NCBI RefSeq assembly: GCF_001952855.1
Contig: NZ_LPNO01000020.1
Coordinates: 62,251-126,250 of the forward strand
Length of the DNA stretch: 64,000 nucleotides
Source: Pseudomonas sp. ATCC PTA-122608
GTDB lineage: Bacteria > Pseudomonadota > Gammaproteobacteria > Pseudomonadales > Pseudomonadaceae
Direction: 5' to 3'
Part shown: positions 49,498-58,944 of the stretch, in pieces
Layout: each line of letters begins with the position of its first letter
Numbering within the stretch: the stretch's first letter is position 1
The notes under the pieces: model-generated
Told to the model about the DNA's origin: nothing
The model's input: only the letters and a program-made list of their open reading frames with translations
Database searches by the model: none
Program-made: the position numbers and the translations under genes

Positions 49498-51789
49498 ATG
49501 AAGAAGCTGTGTTTGCTGGGCCTTGTTGTCAGTTTGGCCACTCATTCCGTATTTGCCGAAACAAAGCCCGCAGTACTCAAGGACAAAGACGCCTTCGTCA
49601 GTGACCTGCTCAAGCAAATGACCCTCGATGAAAAGATCGGGCAGTTGCGCCTGATCAGCATCGGCCCTGAAATGCCCCGCGAGCTGATCCGCAAGGAAAT
49701 CGCCGCCGGCCGCATCGGTGGCACCTTCAATTCCATCACCCGCCCGGAAAACCGTCCAATGCAGGACGCGGCCATGCGCAGCCGGTTGAAGATCCCGATG
49801 TTCTTCGCCTATGACGTGATCCACGGCCACCGCACGATTTTCCCGATCAGCCTGGCCCTGGCCTCCAGCTGGGACATGGACGCCATCGGCCGCTCCGGGC
49901 GCGTCGCCGCCCAGGAAGCCGCCGCCGACAGCCTCGACATCACCTTTGCGCCGATGGTCGACATCTCCCGCGACCCGCGCTGGGGCCGCACCTCCGAAGG
50001 TTTTGGCGAAGACACCTACCTGACCTCGCGCATTGCCGAAGTCATGGTCAAGGCCTTCCAGGGCACCAGCTCCGCCAAGGCCGACAGCATCATGGCCAGC
50101 GTCAAGCACTTCGCCCTGTATGGCGCGGTGGAAGGCGGTCGCGACTACAACGTGGTCGACATGAGCCCGGTCAAGATGTACCAGGACTACCTGCCGCCCT
50201 ACCACGCCGCGATCAAGGCCGGTGCCGGTGGCGTGATGGTTGCGCTGAACTCGATCAACGGCGTGCCGGCCACCGCCAACACCTGGCTGATGAACGACCT
50301 GCTGCGCAAGGACTGGGGCTTCAAGGGCCTGGCCGTGAGCGACCATGGCGCGATCTTCGAGCTGATCAAGCACGGCGTGGCCAAGGACGGGCGTGAAGCC
50401 GCCAAGCTGGCGATCAAGGCCGGCATCGACATGAGCATGAACGACTCGCTCTACGGCAAGGAATTGCCCGGCCTGCTGAAATCCGGCGAGATCGAACAGA
50501 GCGACATCGACAACGCAGTGCGCGAAGTGCTTGGCGCCAAGTACGACATGGGCCTGTTCGCCGACCCGTACCTGCGCATCGGCAAGGCCGAGGATGACCC
50601 GGTCGACACCTACGCCGAAAGCCGCCTGCATCGCGCCGACGCACGTGACGTGGCACGCCGCAGCCTGGTGCTGCTGAAAAACCAGAACAACGCCCTGCCG
50701 CTGAAAAAGAGCGCGACCATCGCCCTGGTCGGCCCGCTGGCCAAGGCGCCGATCGACATGATGGGCAGCTGGGCCGCTGCCGGTAAACCCGCGCAATCGG
50801 TGACCCTGCTGGACGGCATGAATGCCGTGATCGGCGAAAAAGGCAAAGTGATCTATGCCCGCGGCGCCAACATCACCAATGACAAGAAAGTCGTCGACTA
50901 CCTCAACTTCCTGAACTTCGATGCCCCGGAAGTGGTGGATGACCCGCGCTCGTCCCAGGCGATGATCGACGAAGCGGTCAAGGCAGCCAAAGATGCCGAC
51001 GTAGTGGTTGCCGCCGTGGGCGAATCCCGTGGCATGTCCCACGAGTCGTCGAGCCGCACCGACCTGAACATCCCGCAAAGCCAGCGCGACCTGATCAAGG
51101 CCTTGAAAGCCACCGGCAAACCGCTGGTGCTGGTATTGATGAACGGCCGTCCGCTGTCGATTGTCGACGAGAACGAACAGGCTGACGCAATCCTGGAAAC
51201 CTGGTTCGCCGGTACCGAAGGCGGCAACGCGATCGCGGACGTGTTGTTCGGCGACTACAACCCGTCGGGCAAACTGCCGATCACCTTCCCGCGTTCGGTG
51301 GGGCAGATTCCGACCTACTACAACCACCTGAGCATTGGCCGGCCGTTCACGCCGGGCAAGCCGGGCAACTACACCTCGCAGTACTTCGATGACACCACCG
51401 GGCCGCTGTTTCCGTTTGGTTATGGCTTGAGCTACACCAGCTTCAGCCTGTCGGACATGGCGCTGTCGTCCACCACCCTGAACAAGACCGGCAAGCTCGA
51501 CGCCACCGTGGTGGTGAAAAACACCGGCAAGGTCGATGGCGAAACCGTGGTGCAGCTGTACATCCAGGACGTGGCCGGCTCGATGATCCGCCCGGTGAAG
51601 GAATTGAAGAACTTCCAGAAGATCATGCTCAAGGCTGGCGAAGAGCGCGCCGTGCACTTCACCATCACCGAGGAAGACTTGAAGTTCTACAACACCCAAC
51701 TGAAGTTCGCGGCTGAGCCGGGCGAGTTCAATGTGCAGATCGGGTTGGATTCGCAGGATGTGAAGCAGCAGAGCTTCGAACTGCTCTAA
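49498..51789 (+). CDS. bglX: Periplasmic beta-glucosidase (GH3)
   Basis: The product is 763 residues with a signal peptide (MKKLCLLGLVVSLATHSVFA). The GH3 N-terminal barrel (about 30-350) carries the catalytic nucleophile Asp282 in GLAVSDHGAI, and the substrate-binding VKHFALYG and RGRTSEGFGED-like segments are present (WGRTSEGFGEDTYL). The C-terminal domain (about 390-600) and a fibronectin-type III-like domain (about 660-760) complete the BglX pattern. It hydrolyses terminal beta-glucosides in the periplasm. The divergent lemA gene starts 214 bases away. Confidence 0.94.
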   Translation: MKKLCLLGLVVSLATHSVFAETKPAVLKDKDAFVSDLLKQMTLDEKIGQLRLISIGPEMPRELIRKEIAAGRIGGTFNSITRPENRPMQDAAMRSRLKIPMFFAYDVIHGHRTIFPISLALASSWDMDAIGRSGRVAAQEAAADSLDITFAPMVDISRDPRWGRTSEGFGEDTYLTSRIAEVMVKAFQGTSSAKADSIMASVKHFALYGAVEGGRDYNVVDMSPVKMYQDYLPPYHAAIKAGAGGVMVALNSINGVPATANTWLMNDLLRKDWGFKGLAVSDHGAIFELIKHGVAKDGREAAKLAIKAGIDMSMNDSLYGKELPGLLKSGEIEQSDIDNAVREVLGAKYDMGLFADPYLRIGKAEDDPVDTYAESRLHRADARDVARRSLVLLKNQNNALPLKKSATIALVGPLAKAPIDMMGSWAAAGKPAQSVTLLDGMNAVIGEKGKVIYARGANITNDKKVVDYLNFLNFDAPEVVDDPRSSQAMIDEAVKAAKDADVVVAAVGESRGMSHESSSRTDLNIPQSQRDLIKALKATGKPLVLVLMNGRPLSIVDENEQADAILETWFAGTEGGNAIADVLFGDYNPSGKLPITFPRSVGQIPTYYNHLSIGRPFTPGKPGNYTSQYFDDTTGPLFPFGYGLSYTSFSLSDMALSSTTLNKTGKLDATVVVKNTGKVDGETVVQLYIQDVAGSMIRPVKELKNFQKIMLKAGEERAVHFTITEEDLKFYNTQLKFAAEPGEFNVQIGLDSQDVKQQSFELL

Positions 51790-51800
51790 ATACACACCCC

Positions 51801-51900
51801 TGTAGGAGCGAGCTTGCTCGCGAAGGTCGTTAACGATGACATTGGCGTTCTAAATGAACGCGGCGTCGTCAAGTTCTTCGCGAGCAAGCTCGCTCCTACA
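51801..51900. repeat. REPIN
   Basis: TGTAGGAGCGAGCTTGCTCG and its inverse with spacer GTCGTTAACGATGACA lie between the convergent bglX and cardiolipin-synthase-like genes. Confidence 0.92.
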
Positions 51901-51916
51901 GTGACCTGCGTAGTCC

Positions 51917-53074
51917 TTAACCTCTTCGATCCAGCAGGTTAACCACCAACCGATCAATCCACCCCCACAACCGCTGCTTCACCCGCCGCCACAATGGCCG
52001 CGACCGCCACGCCTCCAGGCTCACCGCCTGGCTCTGGGCAAAATCCCTCTCGAAACTCCCCGCTACCGCCAACGTCAGATCCGGGTCCAGCGCCTCCAGA
52101 TTCGCCTCCAGGTTGAAGCGCAGATTCCAGTGGTCGAAGTTGCACGAACCTATGCTCACCCAATCGTCCACCAACACCATTTTCAGGTGCAGGAAACACG
52201 GCTGGTATTCAAAGATCTGCACCCCGGACTTGAGCAGACGCGGGTAGTAACGGTGCCCGGCGTACCGCACCGACGGGTGATCGGTACGCGGCCCGGTCAA
52301 CAGCAAGCGCACATCCACTCCGCGCCCCGCCGCCCGGCGCAGGGCACGCCGTACACTCCAGGTCGGCAGGAAATACGGTGTAGCCAGCCAGATACGCCGG
52401 TGGCCGCTGTTCAGCGCGCGGATCAGCGATTGCAGAATATCCCGATGCTGACGAGCATCCGCATAGGCCACACGCCCCAGCCCCGGCCCTGTCGCCGGCA
52501 CCTTGGGCAAACGTGGCAGCCCAAAATGCGTGGCCGGTTTCCAGGCTCTACGATCGTCGTTGGCCAGCCATTGGCGATCAAACAATGCCTGCCAATCCAG
52601 CACCAACGGGCCGCGGACTTGCACCATCACTTCGTGCCAGTCGGCGGCGTCTTCACCGGGCGTCCAGAACTCATCCGTCACGCCCGTGCCGCCGACCACA
52701 GCGAGGGTCTGGTCAATCAGCAACAGCTTGCGGTGGTCCCGGTAGAGGTTGCGCATCCAGCGGCGCCAGCTCAGGCGGTTGTAGAAACGCAGGTCCACCC
52801 CGGCATCGATCAACCGTCGACGCAGGCCCAGGGTAAACGCCAGGCTGCCATAGTCATCGAACAGGCAACGTACCCGCACGCCACGCTCGGCCGCCCCGAC
52901 CAAGGCCTGAACCATCGCCTCGGCACACGCGCCCGCCTCCACCAGATACAGCTCCAGCGCGACTTGCTGCTCGGCCTGGGCGATGCCCTCCAACATGCGC
53001 GGAAAGAAACTCGGACCGTCGATCATCAACTCGAAACGGTTGGCGCTGCGCCACGGGAACACTGCGCCGCTCAT
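51917..53074 (-). CDS. clsB: Phospholipase D-like / cardiolipin synthase B type
   Basis: The 385-residue protein has two HKD motifs: RDHRKLLLIDQTLAVVGGTG (His113) and FLHLKMVLVDDWVSIGSCNFD (near 296). ELYLVEAG and LATPYFLPTWSVRRALRRAA are also as in ClsB/YbhO, which make cardiolipin from phosphatidylglycerol or related lipids. It has no N-terminal membrane segments, in line with ClsB rather than ClsA. The start ATG lies one base from the stop of the YceI gene that precedes it in the operon. Confidence 0.85.
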   Translation of the reverse strand: MSGAVFPWRSANRFELMIDGPSFFPRMLEGIAQAEQQVALELYLVEAGACAEAMVQALVGAAERGVRVRCLFDDYGSLAFTLGLRRRLIDAGVDLRFYNRLSWRRWMRNLYRDHRKLLLIDQTLAVVGGTGVTDEFWTPGEDAADWHEVMVQVRGPLVLDWQALFDRQWLANDDRRAWKPATHFGLPRLPKVPATGPGLGRVAYADARQHRDILQSLIRALNSGHRRIWLATPYFLPTWSVRRALRRAAGRGVDVRLLLTGPRTDHPSVRYAGHRYYPRLLKSGVQIFEYQPCFLHLKMVLVDDWVSIGSCNFDHWNLRFNLEANLEALDPDLTLAVAGSFERDFAQSQAVSLEAWRSRPLWRRVKQRLWGWIDRLVVNLLDRRG

Positions 53075-53075
53075 G

Positions 53076-53657
53076 TCAGCGCGCCGTGAAAATCAGTACC
53101 GCACCCACCGGTACCGACAGGCTGATCTGCGACAGCCCGGCGGCCTTGCGCAACGCGGCCACACCCGGCAGCAGATCGAAATCCTCGGCATGCACCACCA
53201 ACGGCTCCAACGTCACCACTTGAAAGCGTCGGTCATCCAGACGGGTCGCCAGCAGTTCGGCACTGTAGGTCTGGGTCTTGCCGTGCAGCGTCACCGACAG
53301 CGGCAGGCGCAGCTCGTATTGCGCACCGGGGGCCAGGTCGTTGATCGGTTGCAGGTTGATCTGCGCATTGATCACCGCGTCCGGGAAGGTCTTGATCTCG
53401 AATAGCTCATTGCGCATGCGCTCGTCGCGCAGCGGAATACCGCTGTTGATCGACTCCAGCTCGACTTCCAACTGCGCCGCGCCTTTGCTGTCGACCTTGC
53501 CGTGCAGCACCAGGAAGCGCTGCACTTCGGCGATGTCGGTGTTTTTGGTGGTGACGAACGACAGGCGCGAGGACTCGTTGTCCAGGTACCAGTCGGCGTG
53601 GGCAGGCACGGCGGCAGCGGCCAGCAGCAGGACGGCCAGGGGTTTGAGCAAGGACAT
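53076..53657 (-). CDS. YceI-family periplasmic protein
   Basis: The product is 193 residues with signal peptide (MSLLKPLAVLLLAAAAVPAH ending ADW). The YceI lipocalin-like beta barrel is visible as DWYLDNESSRLSFVTTKNTD, then FPDAVINAQINL and LPLSVTLHGKTQTYSAELLA. YceI proteins bind isoprenoid lipids in the periplasm. It is one base upstream of the ClsB-like gene in the same direction, so the two are probably one unit. The 61-codon upstream extension passes through a REPIN and was rejected. Confidence 0.92.
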   Translation of the reverse strand: MSLLKPLAVLLLAAAAVPAHADWYLDNESSRLSFVTTKNTDIAEVQRFLVLHGKVDSKGAAQLEVELESINSGIPLRDERMRNELFEIKTFPDAVINAQINLQPINDLAPGAQYELRLPLSVTLHGKTQTYSAELLATRLDDRRFQVVTLEPLVVHAEDFDLLPGVAALRKAAGLSQISLSVPVGAVLIFTAR

Positions 53658-53705
53658 AAAGACTCTTGGGGCAAAAAACCTGGACGAACAGTAACAAAGA
53701 CCTCC

Positions 53706-53805
53706 TGTAGGAGCGAGCTTGCTCGCGAAGGTTGCCAACGATGACGCGGGCATTCTGAATGAACGCGGTGCCTGTGAGTTCTTCGCGAGCAAGCTCGCTC
53801 CTACA
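53706..53805. repeat. REPIN
   Basis: TGTAGGAGCGAGCTTGCTCG and its inverse with spacer containing AACGATGACGCGGGCATTC lie in the gap between the YceI gene and the IclR gene, both on the minus strand. Confidence 0.92.
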
Positions 53806-53817
53806 GGGGAACGGTGG

Positions 53818-54588
53818 TCAGGCCAACGCCTGCTGCACATCGCGAATGGTCGATTCCAGGCTGGCCAGGTGCAGGCTCAGCACTCGTTCCACCGGTGCCT
53901 GATCCATCGGCCAATGCAGCGCCATGCTGCCTACCAACCGCCCGTTGGCCCGCACTGGCAAAGCCACTGCGCGAATCAGGAACGGCAGGCGCACCGGGTA
54001 TTCCCAGTAGCCTTCGGTGCGCTGCCCGAAACCCTGGTGCTGGGATTGTTCACACGCCCGGTATTGATCGTCCTCCGCCACTCGCTCACGGCCGGCTAGG
54101 CGCTGTACTTCATCCGCCGACAATTGCGACAGGCACGCTTTGCCCATGGCCGAGTGAAACAGGCTGGCGTGTTGGCCGACGATCTGGCAGTTGTTCGGGT
54201 AGAGCTTGCGCAACACCGTGGGGATCGCGCTTTCCATCACTTCCAGGCGTTCGCCGTCGAAGCTCGACAAGTCCACCACCAGGCCGGTGCGCTCGCTGAG
54301 ATCCAGCAGCCACGGCGCGGCGCTTTCCACCAATTGGCGCTTGAAACGCTGCTGGGTATCACCGAACAGGCGCCGGGCCCGCAGGCGGTAACGGCGGTCG
54401 CTGAGACCACGGTAAATCCAGCCCTGTTCCTGCAAGGTCAGCAGCATCCGCGAGACGGTGGCCTTGGGCAGGTGAGTCAGGTAGTGCAACTCTTCCAGCC
54501 CCAGCGCCTGATGCTCGCCGAGCAATTCGATGATCGCCAGTGCGCGCCCCACTGAGCGTACGGTTCCCGTCTCGGCGTCGCTGCCCAT
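53818..54588 (-). CDS. IclR-family regulator
   Basis: The 256-residue protein has an N-terminal winged HTH (RSVGRALAIIELLGEHQALG, LTHLPKATVSRMLLTLQEQG). The C-terminal IclR effector domain (about 85-250) contains ERTGLVVDLSSFDGERLEVM and SAMGKACLSQLS. It lies 64 bases downstream of the amidase gene on the same strand, so it is likely the last gene of, and regulator for, the amidase/transporter/M20 group. The effector is unknown. Confidence 0.93.
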   Translation of the reverse strand: MGSDAETGTVRSVGRALAIIELLGEHQALGLEELHYLTHLPKATVSRMLLTLQEQGWIYRGLSDRRYRLRARRLFGDTQQRFKRQLVESAAPWLLDLSERTGLVVDLSSFDGERLEVMESAIPTVLRKLYPNNCQIVGQHASLFHSAMGKACLSQLSADEVQRLAGRERVAEDDQYRACEQSQHQGFGQRTEGYWEYPVRLPFLIRAVALPVRANGRLVGSMALHWPMDQAPVERVLSLHLASLESTIRDVQQALA

Positions 54589-54652
54589 GTGTCGATCTCC
54601 TTGATGCCGATGGATGATCTGATTTCACAGCAAGATACAGGCCTGTCGCGAC

Positions 54653-56095
54653 TCAGCCGGTCGACGAGAGGCAAGCAGGCGGCCGCCGCTGCACCCAGCG
54701 AGTCAGCTGTTCGTGGGCGTACGCCAGTTGCAACACCGCCCTGTCCGCCTGGGCCGGGCCGATGATTTGCAGGCCCATGGGCAAGCCCTGCGGGTTGAAA
54801 CCCACCGGCACGCTCATGCTCGGTAGACCGGCCAGCGTGGGACCAATCACCACTTCCATCCAGCGATGGTAGGTGTCCATCTCACGCCCTGCGACGAGGC
54901 GCGGCCAGGCTTGTTGTGCATCGAAAGGGAACACTTGGGCGGTGGGCAGCAACAGGAAATCGTAACGTTCGAACAGCTTGCCGAGGGCGCGGTACCAGTC
55001 GCTGCGGCTGACCGACGCCTGGTAGACATCCGCCGCACTCAGCTGTAAGCCGCCCTGCACTTCCCATTGGGCTTCGGGCTTGAGCAACACGCGTTTTTGC
55101 GGGTCGGCGTAGGCCGCGCCGAGGGAGCCCTGGATCAGCCAATGGCGGTGCACCAGCCAGGTCTGCCACAGGCGCGCCAGAGAGAATTCCGGTTGGCAGT
55201 GCTCGACCTCGCAGCCCAGCGCCGCGAAGTCCTTGAGGGCTGATTCGCACAGGCTCATCACGCCGTCTTCCATCGGCAGATAACCGTTGTAATCCCCCAG
55301 CCAGCCGAGGCGCGCGCCCTTGAAGTCGCGCTGCAACGGCTCACCCAACACCGCCGGATCCTCCTTGAGCGACAGCGGCACCCGAGGGTCGTACCCCGCC
55401 TGCACACTCAGCAACTGAGCCACATCCGCCACGCTGCGACCCATCGGGCCTTCCGTGGCCAGTTGCTGGACGAACAGCTCCGGCGCCGGCCCGTGAGGCA
55501 CCCGGCCCTGGGACGGGCGCAGGCCAAATACGTTATTGAACGCCGCCGGGTTTCGCAGCGAGCCCATCATGTCGCTGCCATCGGCCACCGGCAGCATGCG
55601 CAACGCCAGCGCCACTGCCGCGCCGCCGCTGCTGCCACCGGCCACGAGGCGCGGGTCATAGGCGTTGCCGGTGGTGCCGAACACGCCGTTGTAGGTCTGC
55701 GAGCCGAGGCCGAATTCCGGCACGTTGGTCTTGCCGATGATGACCGCGCCACTGGCCCGAACCCGCGCCACGCTGATCGCATCTTCTTGAGGAATATGCT
55801 CGGCGAACAGCGGCGAACCCAGGGTGGTGCGCAGGCCCTGTGTCGCCGCCAAATCCTTGATCGCCTGGGGCATGCCGTGCATCCAGCCACGGGATTGGCC
55901 TTGGTCCAACTCGCGATCACGCTGCGCCGCTTCGGCCAGCACGTCCTCACGGGAGCGCAGCGAGACCAGCGCATTCACCGTCGGGTTGAAGCGTTCAACC
56001 TGGGCCAGATACGCCTGCATCACCTCATGGCAAGACACCTGCCGCGCATGGATCGCCCGTGACAGTTCGATGGCATCCAGTTCAACAATACTCAA
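54653..56095 (-). CDS. Amidase signature family enzyme
   Basis: The 480-residue amidase has the Ser-Ser-Lys triad region: PQAIKDLAATQGLRTTLGSP holds the Lys, and RLVAGGSSGGAAVALALRML the two Ser in GGSSGG. C-terminal VIGPTLAGLPSMSVPVGFNP is typical. Substrate not predictable. It is co-expressed with an MHS transporter (4-base overlap) and an M20 amidohydrolase, implying uptake and hydrolysis of an amide or N-acyl compound. It lacks the extra C-terminal domain of allophanate hydrolase (AtzF, about 600 residues). Confidence 0.92.
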   Translation of the reverse strand: MSIVELDAIELSRAIHARQVSCHEVMQAYLAQVERFNPTVNALVSLRSREDVLAEAAQRDRELDQGQSRGWMHGMPQAIKDLAATQGLRTTLGSPLFAEHIPQEDAISVARVRASGAVIIGKTNVPEFGLGSQTYNGVFGTTGNAYDPRLVAGGSSGGAAVALALRMLPVADGSDMMGSLRNPAAFNNVFGLRPSQGRVPHGPAPELFVQQLATEGPMGRSVADVAQLLSVQAGYDPRVPLSLKEDPAVLGEPLQRDFKGARLGWLGDYNGYLPMEDGVMSLCESALKDFAALGCEVEHCQPEFSLARLWQTWLVHRHWLIQGSLGAAYADPQKRVLLKPEAQWEVQGGLQLSAADVYQASVSRSDWYRALGKLFERYDFLLLPTAQVFPFDAQQAWPRLVAGREMDTYHRWMEVVIGPTLAGLPSMSVPVGFNPQGLPMGLQIIGPAQADRAVLQLAYAHEQLTRWVQRRPPACLSSTG

Positions 56096-57402
56096 GGTTT
56101 CACCTCGCTGGAAAACGGCGCCGGTCGTTTCGCCCGCGGCGCCTCATGCATGCAGTAAGTGCCCAGCAGCGTCAGGACGCAAGCGAACAGCACATAAAAT
56201 GCCGGGGCTACCGGCGTGCCCAGCACCTTGCTCAGCCAAGTGACGATCAACGGCGCAAAGCCCCCGAACACCATCACCGCCACGTTGTAGGCCACCGACA
56301 CACCCGTGGAGCGTACTTCGATGGGAAACTGCTCGGCCAGGGCCGTCGGTGCCGGGCCGAAAAAGCCGCCGATGGCCGTGCACAACATCACCTGCATCAC
56401 CAGCAAACGCTCGATGGATGGCGCCGCCGCGACCCACACATACAGCGGGTACACCATCACGAAAAACGCCAGGGTGAACGCCATCAATACCGGACGCCGA
56501 CCCAGCCGATCCGACAACAGGCCGGACAGCGGAATCACCACGGTCATCAGCGCCACCGCGAACATTTGCACCATCAACACCTGGTCCAGCGGCAGGCCGA
56601 GGTTCTTGTGGGCGAAGGTCGGCATATTCACCAGCACCACGTAGAACGACACTGTTGCCCCACACGCCAGGCCCATCGACACGAGGATGCTGCGGCGGTG
56701 ATCGCGGATGACGCCCATCAAGCTCGGTGCCGCACCCTTGGCCTGTTTGCGCGCCTCGATAAATTCCTCGGGATCTTCCATGTGCCGGCGGATCCACAAA
56801 CCCACCGGTCCGATCAGCAAGCCAAAGATGAACGGCAGGCGCCAGCCCCAGACCTCGAGGGTATGCGGCTCGAAAAAGTGCGTCACCAACGCCACCATCG
56901 CCGCACCGCCGAACACCGCCAGGCACTGCCCCACCAACTGCCACGAACCGTACAACCCCTTGCGATGGGCCGGCGCGCTTTCCACCAGGAACGCCGTGGC
57001 ACTGGCGTATTCGCCGCCGGTGGCAAAGCCCTGGAGCATGCGCGCGACCACGATCAGCATCGGCGCGCCCATGCCGATCGCGGCGTAGCTGGGGGCGAAA
57101 GCGATCAGCGCGATGGAAATGGTCATCAACCGGATGATCAGTTGCATCGCAGCCTTGCGGCCTTTGCGGTCCGAATACATGCCCAGCAAAATTCCGCCCA
57201 CGGGGCGCATGAAGAAGCCGACGCCAAACGTCGCCAGGGCCATCAGCAGCGACGCGTATTCATCCTCTGAGGGGAAGAACTGCCGGGCGATGATGCTGGC
57301 AAGAAAGCCGTAGACGATGAAGTCATACCATTCGAGCGCATTGCCGATCACCGCCGCAACCACCTGGCGGGTGCGGGATACGCCCTGTTTTGCAGTCTGC
57401 AT
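56092..57402 (-). CDS. MFS transporter, metabolite:H+ symporter (MHS) family
   Basis: The product is 436 residues from MQTAKQGVSRTRQVVAAVIG, with 12 membrane segments. VIGNALEWYDFIVYGFLA and YSDRKGRKAAMQLIIRLMTI are typical of the MHS family that imports organic acids and betaines (ProP, ShiA, KgtP relatives). It overlaps the amidase gene by 4 bases and follows the M20 hydrolase gene after 58 bases. The likely cargo is the amide or N-acyl acid cleaved by the partners. Confidence 0.92.
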   Translation of the reverse strand: MQTAKQGVSRTRQVVAAVIGNALEWYDFIVYGFLASIIARQFFPSEDEYASLLMALATFGVGFFMRPVGGILLGMYSDRKGRKAAMQLIIRLMTISIALIAFAPSYAAIGMGAPMLIVVARMLQGFATGGEYASATAFLVESAPAHRKGLYGSWQLVGQCLAVFGGAAMVALVTHFFEPHTLEVWGWRLPFIFGLLIGPVGLWIRRHMEDPEEFIEARKQAKGAAPSLMGVIRDHRRSILVSMGLACGATVSFYVVLVNMPTFAHKNLGLPLDQVLMVQMFAVALMTVVIPLSGLLSDRLGRRPVLMAFTLAFFVMVYPLYVWVAAAPSIERLLVMQVMLCTAIGGFFGPAPTALAEQFPIEVRSTGVSVAYNVAVMVFGGFAPLIVTWLSKVLGTPVAPAFYVLFACVLTLLGTYCMHEAPRAKRPAPFSSEVKP

Positions 57403-57460
57403 GAGGAACACTCCATTCAACCTGTTGGGAAAGGGTCCAGCGGCAGAAAAAAAGAGGTCG

Positions 57461-58636
57461 TCAGGCGGGCTTGAGCCAGCTCTCGGCCAACGCACCCCAG
57501 TAGGCGGCGCCGGTCAGCAGGATGTCGTCGTTGAAGTCATAGGCGGGGTTGTGAACCATCGGCCGCGAGACGCCGTTGCCGATAAACAGGTAGCTGCCGG
57601 GGCAGCGTTGCAGCATCCAGGCGAAGTCTTCGCTGCCCATCAGCTTGTTGGTGTTGCCATCTACAGCATCTTCGCCGAGCAAGGCGACGCCGACCTGGCG
57701 AGCGAATTCGGTTTCTTCGGCGTGGTTAACCAGCACCGGATAGGCCGGACGATGTTCGATCTGCGCGGTGCAGCCGAAGCTCGCGGCCTGGGTCAGGATG
57801 ATCGCCTTGACCCGCTCCAGCATCAGTTCGCGCACGCTCGCATCCAGGGCGCGCAAGCTCAGGCGCAACAGTGCTTGTTGGGGAATCACGTTGGCCGCCT
57901 GGCCCGCTTGCAGCGCACCGACAGTCACCACGGCGGCTTCCTGGGCATTGATATTGCGCGCAACCACGGTCTGCAACGCCATGACCATACTGGCGGCAGC
58001 CACCAGCGGATCCACCGTCAGGTGCGGCATGGAGCCATGGCCGCCGACACCTTCGAGGGTCACGGTAAGCAGGTCCTGGGAGGCCATCATCGGCCCGACC
58101 CGCAGGCCCAGATGGCCGGCGGGCAAGCCCGGCATGTTGTGCATGCCGAACAGTGCATCGCAGGGAAAGCGCTCCAGCAAGCCGTCGGCGAGCATGGCCT
58201 CGGCGCCGCCCTGGCCTTCTTCGGCGGGCTGGAAAATCAGGTTCAGGGTGCCGTCGAACTGCCGGGTCGCGGCCAGGTAACGGGCGGCGCCCAGCAGCAT
58301 GGTGGTGTGGCCGTCATGGCCGCAGGCGTGCATGCAGCCGGCGTGTTGGCTGCTGTAGGTGGCACCGGTGTTTTCGATAATCGGCAAGGCGTCCATGTCG
58401 GCGCGAATCCCCAGCTTGCGCGCGCTGCTGCCATTGCGCAGCACGCCGACCACGCCGGTCTGGCCGATGCCGGTGTGGACTTCATAGCCCCAGCTTCTGA
58501 GAGATTGCGCCACGAGGGCGGAAGTGCGGTTTTCTTCAAAGCCCAGTTCGGGGTGGGCGTGAATGTCCTGACGCACGGCGTGCAGGTCGCTGGCGACATC
58601 GCTCAGCCAATCCAGGATGTGCTGGTGTGGGCTCAT
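57461..58636 (-). CDS. M20-family amidohydrolase (hippurate hydrolase-like)
   Basis: The 391-residue metallohydrolase has GIRADMDALPI near residue 75, HACGHDGHTTML near 104, FQPAEEGQGGAEAML near 135 and MGSEDFAWMLQ near 347, which hold the Zn ligands and catalytic Glu of the M20/N-acyl-amino-acid hydrolase group. GVGGHGSMPH marks the dimerisation domain. Such enzymes cleave N-acyl amino acids. First gene of the four-gene group that ends with IclR. The start was moved in by 27 codons to the ATG behind GGAG. Confidence 0.92.
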   Translation of the reverse strand: MSPHQHILDWLSDVASDLHAVRQDIHAHPELGFEENRTSALVAQSLRSWGYEVHTGIGQTGVVGVLRNGSSARKLGIRADMDALPIIENTGATYSSQHAGCMHACGHDGHTTMLLGAARYLAATRQFDGTLNLIFQPAEEGQGGAEAMLADGLLERFPCDALFGMHNMPGLPAGHLGLRVGPMMASQDLLTVTLEGVGGHGSMPHLTVDPLVAAASMVMALQTVVARNINAQEAAVVTVGALQAGQAANVIPQQALLRLSLRALDASVRELMLERVKAIILTQAASFGCTAQIEHRPAYPVLVNHAEETEFARQVGVALLGEDAVDGNTNKLMGSEDFAWMLQRCPGSYLFIGNGVSRPMVHNPAYDFNDDILLTGAAYWGALAESWLKPA

Positions 58637-58782
58637 GGTGATTCTCCTCGCAGGCGGGTGTTCCCGTTCTTTTTCGTTGCACACCGCCAGATAACCGCGA
58701 TGTGCGCAGGAGGACAATCAAAGGTGGTTCCACCCTGTGGAACCTCAGCACGGAGCATTAGACCTGCAGCCGGTGAGACCCT

Positions 58783-58915
58783 TGTGGCGAGGGGGCTTGT
58801 CCCCCGTTGGGCTGCGAAGCAGCCCCATCAAAGCGACTCATTTTTTCAGGTAAGACGCGGCGACAGGTTTTGGGGCCGCTGCGCAACCCAACGGGGGACA
58901 AGCCCCCTTGCCACA
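58783..58915. repeat. Pseudomonas GTGGCGAGGGGGCTTGTCCCC repeat
   Basis: TGTGGCGAGGGGGCTTGTCC at the left and the inverse GGACAAGCCCCCTTGCCACA at the right bracket a further pair, CCGTTGGGCTGCG / CGCAACCCAACGG. It is a larger relative of the repeat at 30995. It fills most of the 58637-58944 gap, where no gene is seen. Confidence 0.85.
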
Positions 58916-58944
58916 GAAAGCGCGACAGCCTGTAAATCCGCGTA

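Noticed and set aside
49432..51795. A 787-codon open frame on the strand opposite bglX
   Set aside because: It mirrors almost exactly a well-supported GH3 gene. Such long antisense frames are common where GC is high and codons end in G or C. Its product has no recognisable domain.
54653..56095. The amidase as the missing allophanate hydrolase
   Set aside because: It is 480 residues without the AtzF C-terminal domain, is 42 kb from the guanidine operon and belongs to an amide-uptake cluster.
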